From: Flagellimonas olearia
GTDB lineage: Bacteria > Bacteroidota > Bacteroidia > Flavobacteriales > Flavobacteriaceae
Direction of reading: 5' to 3'
Assembly: GCF_009184425.1 (NCBI RefSeq)
Contig: NZ_WELG01000002.1
Location: 1,321,275-1,385,274, forward strand
Length of the DNA stretch: 64,000 nucleotides
Made by a program: the position numbers and the translations under genes. Positions 52,891 to 61,891 of this stretch are shown in pieces (positions within the stretch are counted from its first letter, which is position 1; the number at the start of each line of letters is the position of its first letter). Below the pieces are notes generated by a model, which searched no databases, was not told the DNA's origin, and saw nothing but the letters and a program-made list of their open reading frames with translations.

Positions 52891-55005
52891 CTATTGGAAT
52901 GACTGTATTTGTTGCATGACCCCTTCCGAAGTAGTGACTGGCAACTTACAGGTGCCTTCAATGCAGACATAGGCGAGGGTTTCTCCATCCACATGCCTGT
53001 TTTTTAGGAGTTCCAAATTTCCGTCCTGTTTGGAACCTACCAAAATACTGTTGGGCAGGTACTGTGCACCGACCTCTTTGCCCAATGCTTTGTAATTATC
53101 ACCTACCAAGGCAATCTCATAGAAATTCTGATTCTCGTAGAGGATTACATGCAGCCAGTTGGCAAAACCTTGGGCACTTCGGTCAAAATCCTTTTGTACA
53201 TTTTTTACCATTTGGCGGGCAATGTCGCCATAATCTTCCTCGGTATAGAGCTTGTGGAACTTGAGAAGGTTCTTGGCCATGATGGAATTGGAAGCTGAAA
53301 TGACATTGTCATTGGTTTCAATGCTTCTACGGATCAAGGAATGGTCTTCATCCGAAGTGAAAAAGAACATCCCGGACGCTTCATCCCTAAAATGTTGTTT
53401 GGTATAATCCAGTAGTTTTTTGGAATGGTTCAGCCAGGCATCATCAAAGGTTACCTCGTACAATGCCAAATACGCTTCAATCACTGAGGCGTAGTCTTCC
53501 AAAAAGGCATTGATATTGCTTTTTCCGGCTTTATGGTTTCGGAACAGGGAATGATCCTCTTTGATCATCTCTTTTTCCAGAAAGCGGGCGTTTTTCAAGG
53601 CTAGTTCCAAGTAGGCTTCATTGCCTAAATATCGATAGGCATCCACCAATCCTTTCAACATCAGCCCATTCCAAGAGGTCAATATCTTGTCGTCCAATCT
53701 GGGTTTGGAACGTTTTGCCCTTTCTTTTTTTAGGATTTTAAGGCACTTGGCCATTTTATCTTGTAGTTCCGTGACAGAAATTGCATGGTTTTGGGCAATC
53801 TCCTCGTTCCCCTTATCCCGGATAAGGACGTAATTTCCTTCTTCCCAAAGGCCATAAGCGTTGATGTTATAATATTCCTTGAAAATGGGGAAGTCATCCC
53901 CCAGCAACTGGGTCAGTTGTTCCTCCGTCCAGACATAATAAGCACCTTCCTCCAGTTCTCCTTGCTCGTCCAGGCTATCGGCATCCAAGGAAGAATAGAA
54001 GCCTCCGTTTCCATCCAAAAGTTCTTCTTGGACAAATCCAATAGTCTCTTCCACGACCTGTTTGTAGAGCTCGTTTTTGGTCACGGCGTAGGCTTTTGCG
54101 TATAGGCTGACCAGTTGGCCGTTGTCATATAACATCTTCTCAAAATGGGGCACATGCCATTTGGTGTCCACAGCATATCGGGAAAATCCTCCTCCTACAT
54201 GGTCATAGACCCCACCATAGGCCATTCGGGTAAGGGTGGTGTTCACCTGGTCCATGAGTTCGGGTTTGTTCTCTGCGGTGGCATAGTGCAATAAAAAGTC
54301 CCAGTTGTTGGGCATCATGAATTTAGGTGCCCTTTGGTATCCTCCCAAGTTAGGGTCAAAATGCTGCGACCATTGATTTACGGCAGCGTCCAACTGGTCC
54401 ATGGAATATAGGTCGGATTCTGTATCGGTTTCCACCAAGTTAATGGCATGGATACCTCCAGCGAGGTCTGTGGCATATTGGGTGACCCTAGCCCTATCGT
54501 TTTTATAGAGTTGAACAATTTGTTCCAAGGATTTTATCCAATTGTCCTTGGGGAGATAAGTGGCTCCCCAGAACGGTTTTCCATCGGGTAGGGCAACGAT
54601 GTTCAAAGGCCACCCCCCATTTCCTGATAGCATTTGAATGGCATCCATGTAAATTTGGTCCACATCGGGCCTTTCTTCGCGGTCAATTTTAATATTGATA
54701 AAATTTTCGTTCATCATTTGGGCCACTTCCTCATCTTCAAAGCACTCTTTTTCCATGACATGGCACCAATGGCATGCCGCATACCCTATACTGATCAACA
54801 AGGGCTTGTCCTCTTTTTGGGCACGTTCCAATACCTCCGGACTCCAAGCTTCCCAATTTACTGGGTTATGGGCGTGTTGCAACAGATAGGGACTGGTTTC
54901 ATGGATTAGGGCATTGGTGTATTTATGCGACACTTTATTGGGTTTTTGATTGCAACTGAGGATTAGGGTGGCCAAGGCCAATACAAGGAGAGCTTTCTTT
55001 GGCAT
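52891..55005 (-). CDS. Thioredoxin-domain lipoprotein, YyaL/SPATA20 type
   Basis: A 704-aa lipoprotein (lipobox LILSC, Cys18). Residues ~28-190 are a DUF255 thioredoxin-like domain with HAHNPVNW and C78HWC81HVME; the rest (~200-690) is an (alpha/alpha)6 barrel as in N-acylglucosamine 2-epimerase-like proteins, with YDNGQL, NGGFYSSLDADS and SWNGLMLKGL. The family is widespread but the reaction is unproven. Most family members are cytosolic; the lipoprotein signal places this one in the envelope. Confidence 0.88.
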   Translation of the reverse strand: MPKKALLVLALATLILSCNQKPNKVSHKYTNALIHETSPYLLQHAHNPVNWEAWSPEVLERAQKEDKPLLISIGYAACHWCHVMEKECFEDEEVAQMMNENFINIKIDREERPDVDQIYMDAIQMLSGNGGWPLNIVALPDGKPFWGATYLPKDNWIKSLEQIVQLYKNDRARVTQYATDLAGGIHAINLVETDTESDLYSMDQLDAAVNQWSQHFDPNLGGYQRAPKFMMPNNWDFLLHYATAENKPELMDQVNTTLTRMAYGGVYDHVGGGFSRYAVDTKWHVPHFEKMLYDNGQLVSLYAKAYAVTKNELYKQVVEETIGFVQEELLDGNGGFYSSLDADSLDEQGELEEGAYYVWTEEQLTQLLGDDFPIFKEYYNINAYGLWEEGNYVLIRDKGNEEIAQNHAISVTELQDKMAKCLKILKKERAKRSKPRLDDKILTSWNGLMLKGLVDAYRYLGNEAYLELALKNARFLEKEMIKEDHSLFRNHKAGKSNINAFLEDYASVIEAYLALYEVTFDDAWLNHSKKLLDYTKQHFRDEASGMFFFTSDEDHSLIRRSIETNDNVISASNSIMAKNLLKFHKLYTEEDYGDIARQMVKNVQKDFDRSAQGFANWLHVILYENQNFYEIALVGDNYKALGKEVGAQYLPNSILVGSKQDGNLELLKNRHVDGETLAYVCIEGTCKLPVTTSEGVMQQIQSFQ

Positions 55006-55020
55006 ACGATGTTTTTAAAC

Positions 55021-55043
55021 AAAAAAAGCGCCCATAAGGGCGC
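55021..55043 (-). terminator. Rho-independent terminator of the dodecin gene (minus strand)
   Basis: GCGCCC (55028-55033), ATAA loop, GGGCGC (55038-55043); read on the minus strand the stem is followed by seven T residues. It sits between the dodecin gene and the thioredoxin-domain gene, separating their transcripts. Confidence 0.88.
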
Positions 55044-55065
55044 GATCAGGTGTTGTGCCCTTGGG

Positions 55066-55272
55066 TCATTTAACTTCGAACGTGATTTTTACATTGACTC
55101 TATAATCGTCAATTTTTCCATCCTTTACGGTGGCACTTTGTTCATTAATGTAGATGGAACGGATATTCTTTACCGATTTTGAGGCTTGTTCCAACGCATT
55201 TTTGGCTGCGTCTTCCCACCCTTTATCTGAATTAGCCAATACTTCGATTACTTTTAAAACTGCCATGGTCAT
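55066..55272 (-). CDS. Dodecin
   Basis: A 68-aa protein of the dodecin family: VLKVIEVLANSDKGWEDAAKNALEQASKSVKNIRSIYI, then a beta strand ending VNVKITFEVK; the Trp in KGWEDA stacks on the flavin in known dodecins. It forms hollow dodecamers that store or buffer flavins. The start could be ATG 55272 or 55266 (MAVLKV). Single-gene transcript with its own terminator. Confidence 0.95.
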   Translation of the reverse strand: MTMAVLKVIEVLANSDKGWEDAAKNALEQASKSVKNIRSIYINEQSATVKDGKIDDYRVNVKITFEVK

Positions 55273-55336
55273 TGTTTTTGAATTTCATTCAATGTAGCAA
55301 ATTTTAGGCAGAATCCAGAAGAAACCAATCTTAAAA

Positions 55337-56233
55337 TCAGCCATTAAGGGCCACTACCTCATGGATTTTGTCGCCCATCATGTTCTTTAGCATGGTCTCA
55401 ATACCGTTCTTTAGGGTAAAGGTGGATGAGGGGCAACCACTACAGGCACCTTGTAAGATCACGTTCACGGTTTTGCTTTCCGCCTCATAGGATTGGAACA
55501 GAATATTTCCTCCGTCGCTGGCCACGGCAGGTTTCACATATTCTTCTAAAATATCAATGATCTGTTGCGAGGTGTCATCATACTGGGTCTGAGTGGAGGC
55601 CTGCTCGGTGGATTCCTTGCTTTTTTGGAGGGCTTCCGCGGAAACCACTTCCTTTCCATCGGCCAAAAAATCCCGGATAAACTCGCGCAACTGCATGGTG
55701 AGTTCCTCCCATTCGGCCATATCGTATTTTGAGATGGAAACATAGTTTTCATCAAAAAAGACCTCTTTTACAAACGGAAAATGGAAAAGCTCCTGCGCCA
55801 ACGGTGAGTCCTTGGCTTCATCAATGTTCTTGAACTCGTAAACCGCGGGAACAATACGCTTATTGGCCACAAATTTCATCACGGCAGGGTTGGGGGTCAC
55901 CTCAGCGTACACCGTAATGGGTTCTTTTTTCTGGGTGACATCTTCATGGACAACAGGTTCCCCTGCGTTCAGGTATTCCACCAATTGCTGGGCCACTTCG
56001 TCCTTTACATCGTCCCATTCCACAATATCAAACCGTTCCAAGGCAATAAAATTTCCAGAAATGTAAACGGTCTTGATGAACGGAAGATAGAAGAGTTGCT
56101 GGGCCAGGGGGGAATTCTTGGCCTCATCTATGTTTTTATATTCATAATTGCCCTTGGCCAAAAAATGATTGGCTTCCAATTTTATGATTTTTGGATTGTT
56201 GGTGGCAACAACGGTAATGTTATATTCTTTCAT
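55337..56233 (-). CDS. Nfu-type iron-sulfur cluster carrier with two N-terminal domains
   Basis: 298 aa from ATG 56233; a -7/-33 promoter at 56248-56279 excludes the longer frame. Two tandem Nfu N-terminal domains (~1-90 and ~105-195) share VVATNNPKIIKLEAN / EVTPNPAVMKFVANK, EYKNIDEAKNSPLAQQLFYLPF / EFKNIDEAKDSPLAQELFHFPF and VEWDDV / AEWEEL. A linker follows, then a NifU C-terminal domain with C264SGC267 that binds a bridging 4Fe-4S cluster between two monomers. It delivers clusters to apo-proteins. The N-terminal duplication is the notable point. Confidence 0.93.
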   Translation of the reverse strand: MKEYNITVVATNNPKIIKLEANHFLAKGNYEYKNIDEAKNSPLAQQLFYLPFIKTVYISGNFIALERFDIVEWDDVKDEVAQQLVEYLNAGEPVVHEDVTQKKEPITVYAEVTPNPAVMKFVANKRIVPAVYEFKNIDEAKDSPLAQELFHFPFVKEVFFDENYVSISKYDMAEWEELTMQLREFIRDFLADGKEVVSAEALQKSKESTEQASTQTQYDDTSQQIIDILEEYVKPAVASDGGNILFQSYEAESKTVNVILQGACSGCPSSTFTLKNGIETMLKNMMGDKIHEVVALNG

Positions 56234-56247
56234 GGCGAATCTTTGTG

Positions 56248-56279
56248 CAAAAATACCAATAGTTGGAATGCGCAGCAAA
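56248..56279 (-). promoter_or_regulatory. Promoter of the Nfu gene (minus strand)
   Basis: On the minus strand TTTG (56279-56276), 20 bases, TATTTTTG (56255-56248): a full consensus match. Transcription would start near 56244, about 11 bases before ATG 56233. Confidence 0.75.
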
Positions 56280-56362
56280 ATATTATAATAATGTATCCAG
56301 CAAATCGTTATCTAAATGTTTAATTGCAGTTACAACACAACCATTATAGCCCCAAACGTCAC

Positions 56363-57358
56363 ATGAGACGCTACATAACCTCAACGATAGTAACCCTGTT
56401 ATTTGGACTATTTGCCAAAGCGCAGGAAGGAATCCCGGTTTACTTCGATTATTTGTCGGACAATTACTATTTGGTATATCCTTCCATGGCCGGAATTGCC
56501 GAAGGGACCAAAATACGTTTAACGGCCCGTAAACAATGGTTCAGTGTGGACGAGGCACCCAATTTACAGACCTTGAGTATCAACTCCAGGGTTGGGGAGC
56601 GCAGTGGTATAGGAGGTATTCTTTTCAATGATTCCAACGGATACCATTCCCAAACCGGATTTAAGGCCACATATGCCCATCATTTGCAATTGGCGGGTGA
56701 TTTCAGGACCCTCAACCAATTATCTTTTGGACTGAGTGCCGGGGTGATACTGAGTAGTTTGGATGAAACCGAATTCAGGTCGGTATTCCCTGATCCGGTG
56801 ATCACAGGGGTGAAAAATACAACCAGTTACTTTAATGTGGACTTGGGGGCATCGTACAATTTTCTTGAATTTTATGCCCATGCCGCTATCTTGAATGTTT
56901 TGGGAAGCGGTCGGGATCTATACAGTGCTGCTGAATTTGACAATTTAAGGCGGTATTTGTTCTCCGTGGGATATGTTTTTGGTAGAACGACCCGAATAGA
57001 GCCTTCCATTTTGTTCCAAATGACCGATTTTACCAAGGAAAAAACTGTGGACCTTAATGCCAAAGTGTATAGGGATGTGAGTTTTGGGACGGTTTGGGGT
57101 GGTTTATCGTATAGAAGAAGCTTTGACGGAGCCCAGTATCAGTCCAATGGCGGTTTTGCGGAGCAACGTCTGCAGTTGTTCACGCCCATTATTGGGGTGA
57201 ATGTGAACAATTTCATGTTCTCCTACAATTATTCCTACCAATCTGGGGATATCCGTTTTGATAATGGAGGCTTTCACCAGATTACCTTGGGATACGATTT
57301 TGGACAGAGCGACCAGGGCAAGCGATATGATTGCTATTGTCCCGCAGCCAATAACTAA
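56363..57358 (+). CDS. PorP/SprF-like outer-membrane protein (type IX secretion family)
   Basis: 331 aa from ATG 56363, which opens the signal peptide (ITSTIVTLLFGLFAKAQEG). Family marks are an N-terminal YNYLVYPSMAG-like segment (NYYLVYPSMAGI), TARKQWFSVDEAPN, RSGIGGILFND, TGFKATYAHHLQL and a C-terminal SYQSGDIRFDNGGFHQITLGYDF, all typical of the PorP/SprF barrel family, which anchors T9SS substrates of type B sorting and gliding proteins. No SprB-like adhesin lies next to it. Confidence 0.85.
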   Translation: MRRYITSTIVTLLFGLFAKAQEGIPVYFDYLSDNYYLVYPSMAGIAEGTKIRLTARKQWFSVDEAPNLQTLSINSRVGERSGIGGILFNDSNGYHSQTGFKATYAHHLQLAGDFRTLNQLSFGLSAGVILSSLDETEFRSVFPDPVITGVKNTTSYFNVDLGASYNFLEFYAHAAILNVLGSGRDLYSAAEFDNLRRYLFSVGYVFGRTTRIEPSILFQMTDFTKEKTVDLNAKVYRDVSFGTVWGGLSYRRSFDGAQYQSNGGFAEQRLQLFTPIIGVNVNNFMFSYNYSYQSGDIRFDNGGFHQITLGYDFGQSDQGKRYDCYCPAANN

Positions 57359-57361
57359 AAT

Positions 57362-57383
57362 GGCCCACCGCTCTCGGTGGACC
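57362..57383. terminator. Hairpin between convergent genes
   Basis: CCACCG (57365-57370), CTCT loop, CGGTGG (57375-57380), extended by GGC/ACC neighbours. T residues follow only weakly (ATTTTAG on the minus strand). It lies just after the PorP/SprF stop and before the VWA gene's stop on the other strand, so it may serve both. Confidence 0.5.
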
Positions 57384-57408
57384 ACTTTCACAATTGTTCA
57401 ACAAATAG

Positions 57409-58578
57409 TTAGTCCCACTTGTAATTTTTCTTTGCCGCTTGGGTCTTGATGGCGGACAAAAGTGCATTTTCCAGTTCGCCGGTTTCCTCCTTTTGGTTTT
57501 GGGCAATATAGGCCTCGCGCTTGGCATTGAGTTCCTGAATCTGTTTTTGGACCGCCTGGCGTTCTTCCTTTTTTTCTTTGATGTAGGTGTTGATCTCACT
57601 TTCCGATTTTCCTTGAAGCTCTTCGGGGAGGTCCTCAACATCCAGTTCTGAAAGTACCACCTCTTCGTCTTCCACGGCATCGACCAAATCCCATTTGGAG
57701 TTATTGTAAAGCCTTGAACTCTTGCTTACGGACCGCTTCACGGCAACCGCGGCCTCCATTTCGGCAGCATTGCTGTCCTGCATGGATTGCATGGCCTTTT
57801 TTTGTCTTCCCAAGGCACCATACGAAATGTAGGTGTTGTTCAATTTGGAGTTCAACTTAATGATGATGTCGTCATAGGGAGTGTTTATGTGCACAATCTG
57901 TTTGTTGTGATCAATGGCCATGTATTCGCCTCCGGTAAGGGTGGCCCCACTCTTCCACATGGTGGAGATACCCTGTTCGTAATTGCCGCAGAAAATGGTG
58001 TTAACAATAACATCGTTCTCCTTGGCATTGGTGGCGGCATCCCTATAATTCAATTTTCCTTGGGTGAAAGGTTCGTTCCCGGCTATAAAGATCATTTTTA
58101 GATCATCTGCATTTTTGCCCCAATCCAATTGTTTCAATGAGGTTTGAATGACCTGACCACAAAATTCCTCACCGCCGTTGGTGGTCAATGAAAACAGCTT
58201 TTCCGAGATTTCATCCAAGTCGGAACTGAAGCCCAAAACCTGTCTGATGTATCCCTCCCGTGCCGATAGATTGTCATTTCCATATTCATATAGGGAGATT
58301 TTCAATAAGGGTCGGGAGTCGTTCCCACACTTGGCATGGGTAAACTCGTTCACAATGTCCCACAATTGTGCCTTGGCCTGGTTGATAAGGCCATCCATGC
58401 TGTTACTGGTATCCAAAAGCAAGGCAATCTTTACATATTGTTTGCTTGGTTTTTCGGTAACCGACTTGGTGGTCAAGGCGGTACTCTTAGGTTCCTTCGC
58501 CTTCAGGTCGCACCCGTATGACGTTGCTGTAATAAGCAGGCAAAAAGTTATTCCGAATAGATGTTTCAAATGTTTCAT
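57409..58578 (-). CDS. VWA-domain lipoprotein
   Basis: 389 aa from ATG 58578, chosen for the lipoprotein signal (lipobox SYGC, Cys23). Residues ~50-230 are a von Willebrand A domain with MIDAS motif DTSNS (in VKIALLLDTSNSMDGL), a later Thr/Asp loop (TTNGGEEFCG) and IFIAGNEPFTQG. The C-terminal ~150 residues are charged and coiled-coil-like (KEKKEERQAVQKQIQELNAKR). It may be a metal-dependent adhesion or scaffolding protein at the envelope; ligand unknown. Divergent from the LytS gene. Confidence 0.85.
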   Translation of the reverse strand: MKHLKHLFGITFCLLITATSYGCDLKAKEPKSTALTTKSVTEKPSKQYVKIALLLDTSNSMDGLINQAKAQLWDIVNEFTHAKCGNDSRPLLKISLYEYGNDNLSAREGYIRQVLGFSSDLDEISEKLFSLTTNGGEEFCGQVIQTSLKQLDWGKNADDLKMIFIAGNEPFTQGKLNYRDAATNAKENDVIVNTIFCGNYEQGISTMWKSGATLTGGEYMAIDHNKQIVHINTPYDDIIIKLNSKLNNTYISYGALGRQKKAMQSMQDSNAAEMEAAVAVKRSVSKSSRLYNNSKWDLVDAVEDEEVVLSELDVEDLPEELQGKSESEINTYIKEKKEERQAVQKQIQELNAKREAYIAQNQKEETGELENALLSAIKTQAAKKNYKWD

Positions 58579-58684
58579 GATGCAATGTTTTAAATGATGG
58601 GCTAAAAGTACCCGCAACATTTTTCAGGAAAAATCGCAAATGAGGGAAATGACCCTTATAATGAGTGAAGGGAAGATGTGGATT

Positions 58685-58751
58685 GGTAAAACGGTAAAAT
58701 AGGGCCACTTAAAGTGGTTTTTGCGGTAAAACCCATTTTTTAATACGCTTG
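58685..58751 (+). promoter_or_regulatory. Control region of the LytS/LytTR operon
   Basis: TTG (58721-58723), 20 bases, TACGCTTG (58744-58751), one mismatch from TAnnTTTG, with the ATG at 58775. Upstream are three GGTAAAA repeats (58685-58691, 58693-58699, 58725-58731) and the inverted repeat CCACTT-A-AAGTGG (58705-58717). These could be activator or autoregulatory sites. Confidence 0.45.
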
Positions 58752-58774
58752 GGATGAAGTAAGTTTACATAACA

Positions 58775-60766
58775 ATGATGCGCAGCGTATACATAGTATT
58801 CTTTTTTTTGATGGGACTTTATCATGGGATGGGCCAAGATGGTGTGCAACGCTCCAAATCAACTGCCAGGGAGTCCAATGCCAAAAAGGAAAGCCCTATT
58901 TCCCGAGTCATGCTGAGCCATCAGCAATACTTGGACTCCGCTAATTTCTATAAGCGAACTGATTTGGAAAAGAGTATTGATTTTATTGCCCGCTCCATAG
59001 CACCTCTGGGAAGTCAAGGGAACAAACAAGAATTGTCGGCCTCCTTGTCCACTCTTGGGGAAATCTATATGTTCCACAAACAATACGATCTGGCCATCGC
59101 CAATTTAAAGGATGCCCTTTCTGCCCGGGAGACCAGCAAGACCAAACTATTGTTGGGCAAAGCCTATATATTGAATGGTGAATATGAAAATGCAGAATCT
59201 ACCCTCACCCCATTATTGGAGGTGAAAAATATGGTGCCCTACCAGCGAGTGGAGCTTTATGAAGCCCTTGGCGATAGCTATAAAGGTCTCTCCAACTTTA
59301 AAAAAGCCCAGGAGTTTTACAGGGAAGGACTTCAAATTGCGGAAAAAAACCAAGTGTCCCCAAAAGTCATCGACCTGAACTCTAAAATGGCCGATGCCTA
59401 TGCCGGTCAAGATCGTACCATTGAAGCGGAAGGGTTTTATCGGAATTCCCTGAACCTTTCAAAGAAGGTGGCTCCGGAACGATCCATCCAGGAAAGTGAA
59501 AAAGTTGCCGATTTCTACAATCAGAAAAGTCGGTATGATGATGAGATCCAATTGCGCAAAAAAAGCTTGAACGAACTGCAACAATTGCCCCAACAAAAGG
59601 CTACGGCGGCTTCAAGCTCTATAATGCCGGGTTCAGATACCATTACCTCCCAACGCATCAATTACAAAATTGCCAATGCCTATATCGCCCAGGATAAGTT
59701 GGATGAGGCCATTCCCTATCTGGAACGAAGTATCGTGGAAGCGGATGAGGATGACGATTTGGTAGTGCAAAAGGATGCGACACGGAAACTGTCCGAAGTC
59801 TATAAGTACAAAGGGGATTTTACCAGAGCTTTGGAGTCGTATCAAGATTATGTGGCCGTTGTGGACAGTCTGTATATTAAAAAGGAGCAAGAGATTTCCA
59901 GGGCGGCCCGGTTCAATCGGGAGATTGCCAACACCCAGAACCGCATTTCCAGTTTGGAGCAGGAACGGGAACTCAGCCAGAGCAAATACAGTCTGGCCGT
60001 AACCGAACAGCAGCTCTATGAAGAAACGAGCAAACGGCAAAAGTGGATCATTTATTCCTTGGCTTTTGGGATTTTGCTCATGGCCTTGACCGCATTTTTG
60101 TACTATCGGAGCAATAGACAGCAGAAATTGGCCAACAATCTTTTGGCCTTGAAATCGCTACGCACCCAGATGAATCCCCATTTTATCTTCAATGCGCTGA
60201 ATTCGGTGAACAATTACATCGCCAAGAGCGATGAACGCAGTGCCAATCGGTTTTTGAGTGAGTTTTCGGTATTGATGCGCAGTGTTCTCGAAAATTCGGA
60301 AGAAGATTTTATCCCATTGTCCAAGGAACTGGAATTGTTGGAACTGTACGTGAAACTGGAGCATTCCCGTTTCATGGATAAGTTCGATTATGAAATAGAG
60401 GTCGATAAAAAAGTGGACGTTGAAGCGTTTCAGATTCCGCCCATGTTGTTGCAACCTTATATAGAGAATGCCATCTGGCACGGATTGCGGTACAAGGAAG
60501 ATAAGGGGTTTCTGAAAATTGCAGTGCAACAGCTCGGCAACGATCTATTGGAAATCACCATTGTGGATAACGGCATTGGCCGAAAAAAATCCGCAGAATT
60601 GAAGACCAGTAATCAGAAGAAGCAGAAATCCAAGGGAATGGGCAATATCAAAAAACGTATCCATATTCTAAACGATATGTACAAGAACAAGGTCGATGTT
60701 TCCATTACCGACCTCAATGAAGATCAAACCGGCACAAAAGTGTCCCTAAAGCTTAAAAAAGATTGA
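58775..60766 (+). CDS. TPR-containing sensor histidine kinase, LytS/YehU type
   Basis: 663 aa: a signal peptide, ~350 residues of tetratricopeptide-like helical repeats in the periplasm (EALGDSYKGLSNFKKAQEFYREGLQIA is one unit), a coiled coil (~370-415), one membrane helix (WIIYSLAFGILLMALTAFLYY, ~425-445) and a His-kinase-type transmitter with phospho-acceptor His469 in QMNPHFIFNALNSVNNYI, then an ATPase domain (PPMLLQPYIENAIWHGL; VDNGIGRKKS; GMGNIKKRI). The stop codon overlaps the ATG of the response regulator (TGATG). Confidence 0.92.
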   Translation: MMRSVYIVFFFLMGLYHGMGQDGVQRSKSTARESNAKKESPISRVMLSHQQYLDSANFYKRTDLEKSIDFIARSIAPLGSQGNKQELSASLSTLGEIYMFHKQYDLAIANLKDALSARETSKTKLLLGKAYILNGEYENAESTLTPLLEVKNMVPYQRVELYEALGDSYKGLSNFKKAQEFYREGLQIAEKNQVSPKVIDLNSKMADAYAGQDRTIEAEGFYRNSLNLSKKVAPERSIQESEKVADFYNQKSRYDDEIQLRKKSLNELQQLPQQKATAASSSIMPGSDTITSQRINYKIANAYIAQDKLDEAIPYLERSIVEADEDDDLVVQKDATRKLSEVYKYKGDFTRALESYQDYVAVVDSLYIKKEQEISRAARFNREIANTQNRISSLEQERELSQSKYSLAVTEQQLYEETSKRQKWIIYSLAFGILLMALTAFLYYRSNRQQKLANNLLALKSLRTQMNPHFIFNALNSVNNYIAKSDERSANRFLSEFSVLMRSVLENSEEDFIPLSKELELLELYVKLEHSRFMDKFDYEIEVDKKVDVEAFQIPPMLLQPYIENAIWHGLRYKEDKGFLKIAVQQLGNDLLEITIVDNGIGRKKSAELKTSNQKKQKSKGMGNIKKRIHILNDMYKNKVDVSITDLNEDQTGTKVSLKLKKD

Positions 60767-61497
60767 TGGAACTACGCACGATCATAGTGGAGGACGAGGC
60801 GAACAGCAGGGAAATCCTTCGGAATTATTTGGCAAAATATTGCTCCGGCGTTAAGCTGATGGGCGAGGCCGCCAATATAGAGGAAGGGTTGGTGCTGATC
60901 AAAAAACATGAACCCGATTTGGTGTTCTTGGATGTGGAAATGCCCTTTGGCAATGCTTTTGATCTATTGGAGCAAATCCCTGATCGCACTTTTGAAACCA
61001 TTTTTGTAACAGCGTACAACCAATACGCCATGGATGCGCTAAATCAGCATGCGGCCTATTATTTAATGAAGCCCATCAATATTGATGAGTTGATCAAAGC
61101 GGTGGATTATGTAAGGACGATCAAAGAAAAGGAAGGGGCGTTGGAAGGTCAGGTGCTTCAAGCCAAATCGATGAAGGCGGAAGGGAAGATTACCTTGCCG
61201 CAACAGGATGGGTTTCAAGTGCTGGAGGTGGGTGATATTTATTTTTGCAAGGCCGATGACAACTATACGGAAATCTATCTGGAGCATAAAAAAATAGTGG
61301 TCAGCAAGACCCTAAAATATTTTGAGGATGCCTTACAGGCCTATCCTTTCGCGCGCATCCACAAATCCTATTTGGTCAATGTTACCGAGGTGGTCAAATA
61401 TAAAAAGGGAAAAGGAGGAAGTGTAGTGCTGTCCAATGGCAAGGAACTCTCCGTGTCCGCATCCAAAAAAGCGGAACTTTTATCCTATTTCCAATAA
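60766..61497 (+). CDS. LytTR-family response regulator
   Basis: A 243-aa protein: receiver domain (VEDEANSR; phospho-acceptor Asp56 in VFLDVEMPFG; Thr and Lys in FVTAYNQYA and YYLMKPI) and a C-terminal LytTR DNA-binding domain (~140-243: YFCKADDNYTEIYL, RIHKSYLVNVTEVVKYKKGKGGSVVLSNG, LSVSASKKAELL). It is the cognate partner of the LytS kinase and would bind pairs of ~9-bp direct repeats. Target genes unknown; see the 21-bp-phased repeats at 1049-1098. Confidence 0.95.
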   Translation: MELRTIIVEDEANSREILRNYLAKYCSGVKLMGEAANIEEGLVLIKKHEPDLVFLDVEMPFGNAFDLLEQIPDRTFETIFVTAYNQYAMDALNQHAAYYLMKPINIDELIKAVDYVRTIKEKEGALEGQVLQAKSMKAEGKITLPQQDGFQVLEVGDIYFCKADDNYTEIYLEHKKIVVSKTLKYFEDALQAYPFARIHKSYLVNVTEVVKYKKGKGGSVVLSNGKELSVSASKKAELLSYFQ

Positions 61498-61546
61498 AGG
61501 ATTATAGAAAAGACCAAGTCTAAGCACAAAACAAAGTAGGCAAATC

Positions 61547-61660
61547 GTCATTTCGAAATGAGTCCAGAAGTAACCTGGATGATTGAGAAATCCCAACCAA
61601 CAGACCTTTAGATTTTTCACTGCTCCTTCGCTGTACGCTCAGGGCAAGGTTCGAAATGAC
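61547..61660. repeat. MITE-like palindromic element, copy 1
   Basis: A 114-bp element bounded by the 11-bp inverted ends GTCATTTCGAA (61547-61557) and TTCGAAATGAC (61650-61660). Inside is a second inverted pair, TGAGAAATC (61584-61592) and GATTTTTCA (61611-61619, one mismatch). The left end is itself part of the 14-bp palindrome TCATTTCGAAATGA. Nested inverted repeats with no coding capacity suit a miniature transposable or REP-like element. Confidence 0.8.
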
Positions 61661-61731
61661 AAAGGCATTCAAGAAAATTTGTGCAATCCGTGTCAAAGCT
61701 TAAAAAGATATCTCATAGCTCCTTTACTAAA

Positions 61732-61762
61732 CCCGTATGCTCAGTACAGTGTTCAAAATGAC
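61732..61762. repeat. Degenerate right end of a further repeat copy
   Basis: TATGCTCAG ... TTCAAAATGAC (61752-61762) matches the right end of the 114-bp elements (TACGCTCAG ... TTCGAAATGAC) with one change in the last 11 bases. Probably a decayed third copy. Confidence 0.55.
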
Positions 61763-61777
61763 TAATACAGGCAAATC

Positions 61778-61891
61778 GTCATTTCGAAATGAGTCCAGAA
61801 GTAATCTGGATGATTGAGAAATCCCAACCAATAGGCCTAGAGATTTCTCACTGCTCCTTCGCTTTACGCTCAGGACAAGGTTCGAAATGAC
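61778..61891. repeat. MITE-like palindromic element, copy 2
   Basis: Also exactly 114 bp, from GTCATTTCGAA (61778-61788) to TTCGAAATGAC (61881-61891), with a perfect internal pair TGAGAAATC (61815-61823) and GATTTCTCA (61842-61850) around AGGCCT. It lies 231 bases from copy 1; both copies have similar flanks (AGGCAAATC on the left, a TGTCAAAGC stretch on the right), so a longer unit of about 165 bp was duplicated. Confidence 0.85.

Noticed and set aside
61583-61765. Short open frames through the intergenic repeats
   Set aside because: The frames run through inverted repeats copied twice nearby and differ between copies, so they reflect repeat sequence, not a protein.
61547-61891. Possible CRISPR array
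   Set aside because: The two repeated units are 114 bp, internally palindromic and only two in number, with no short regular repeats or unique spacers and no cas genes.
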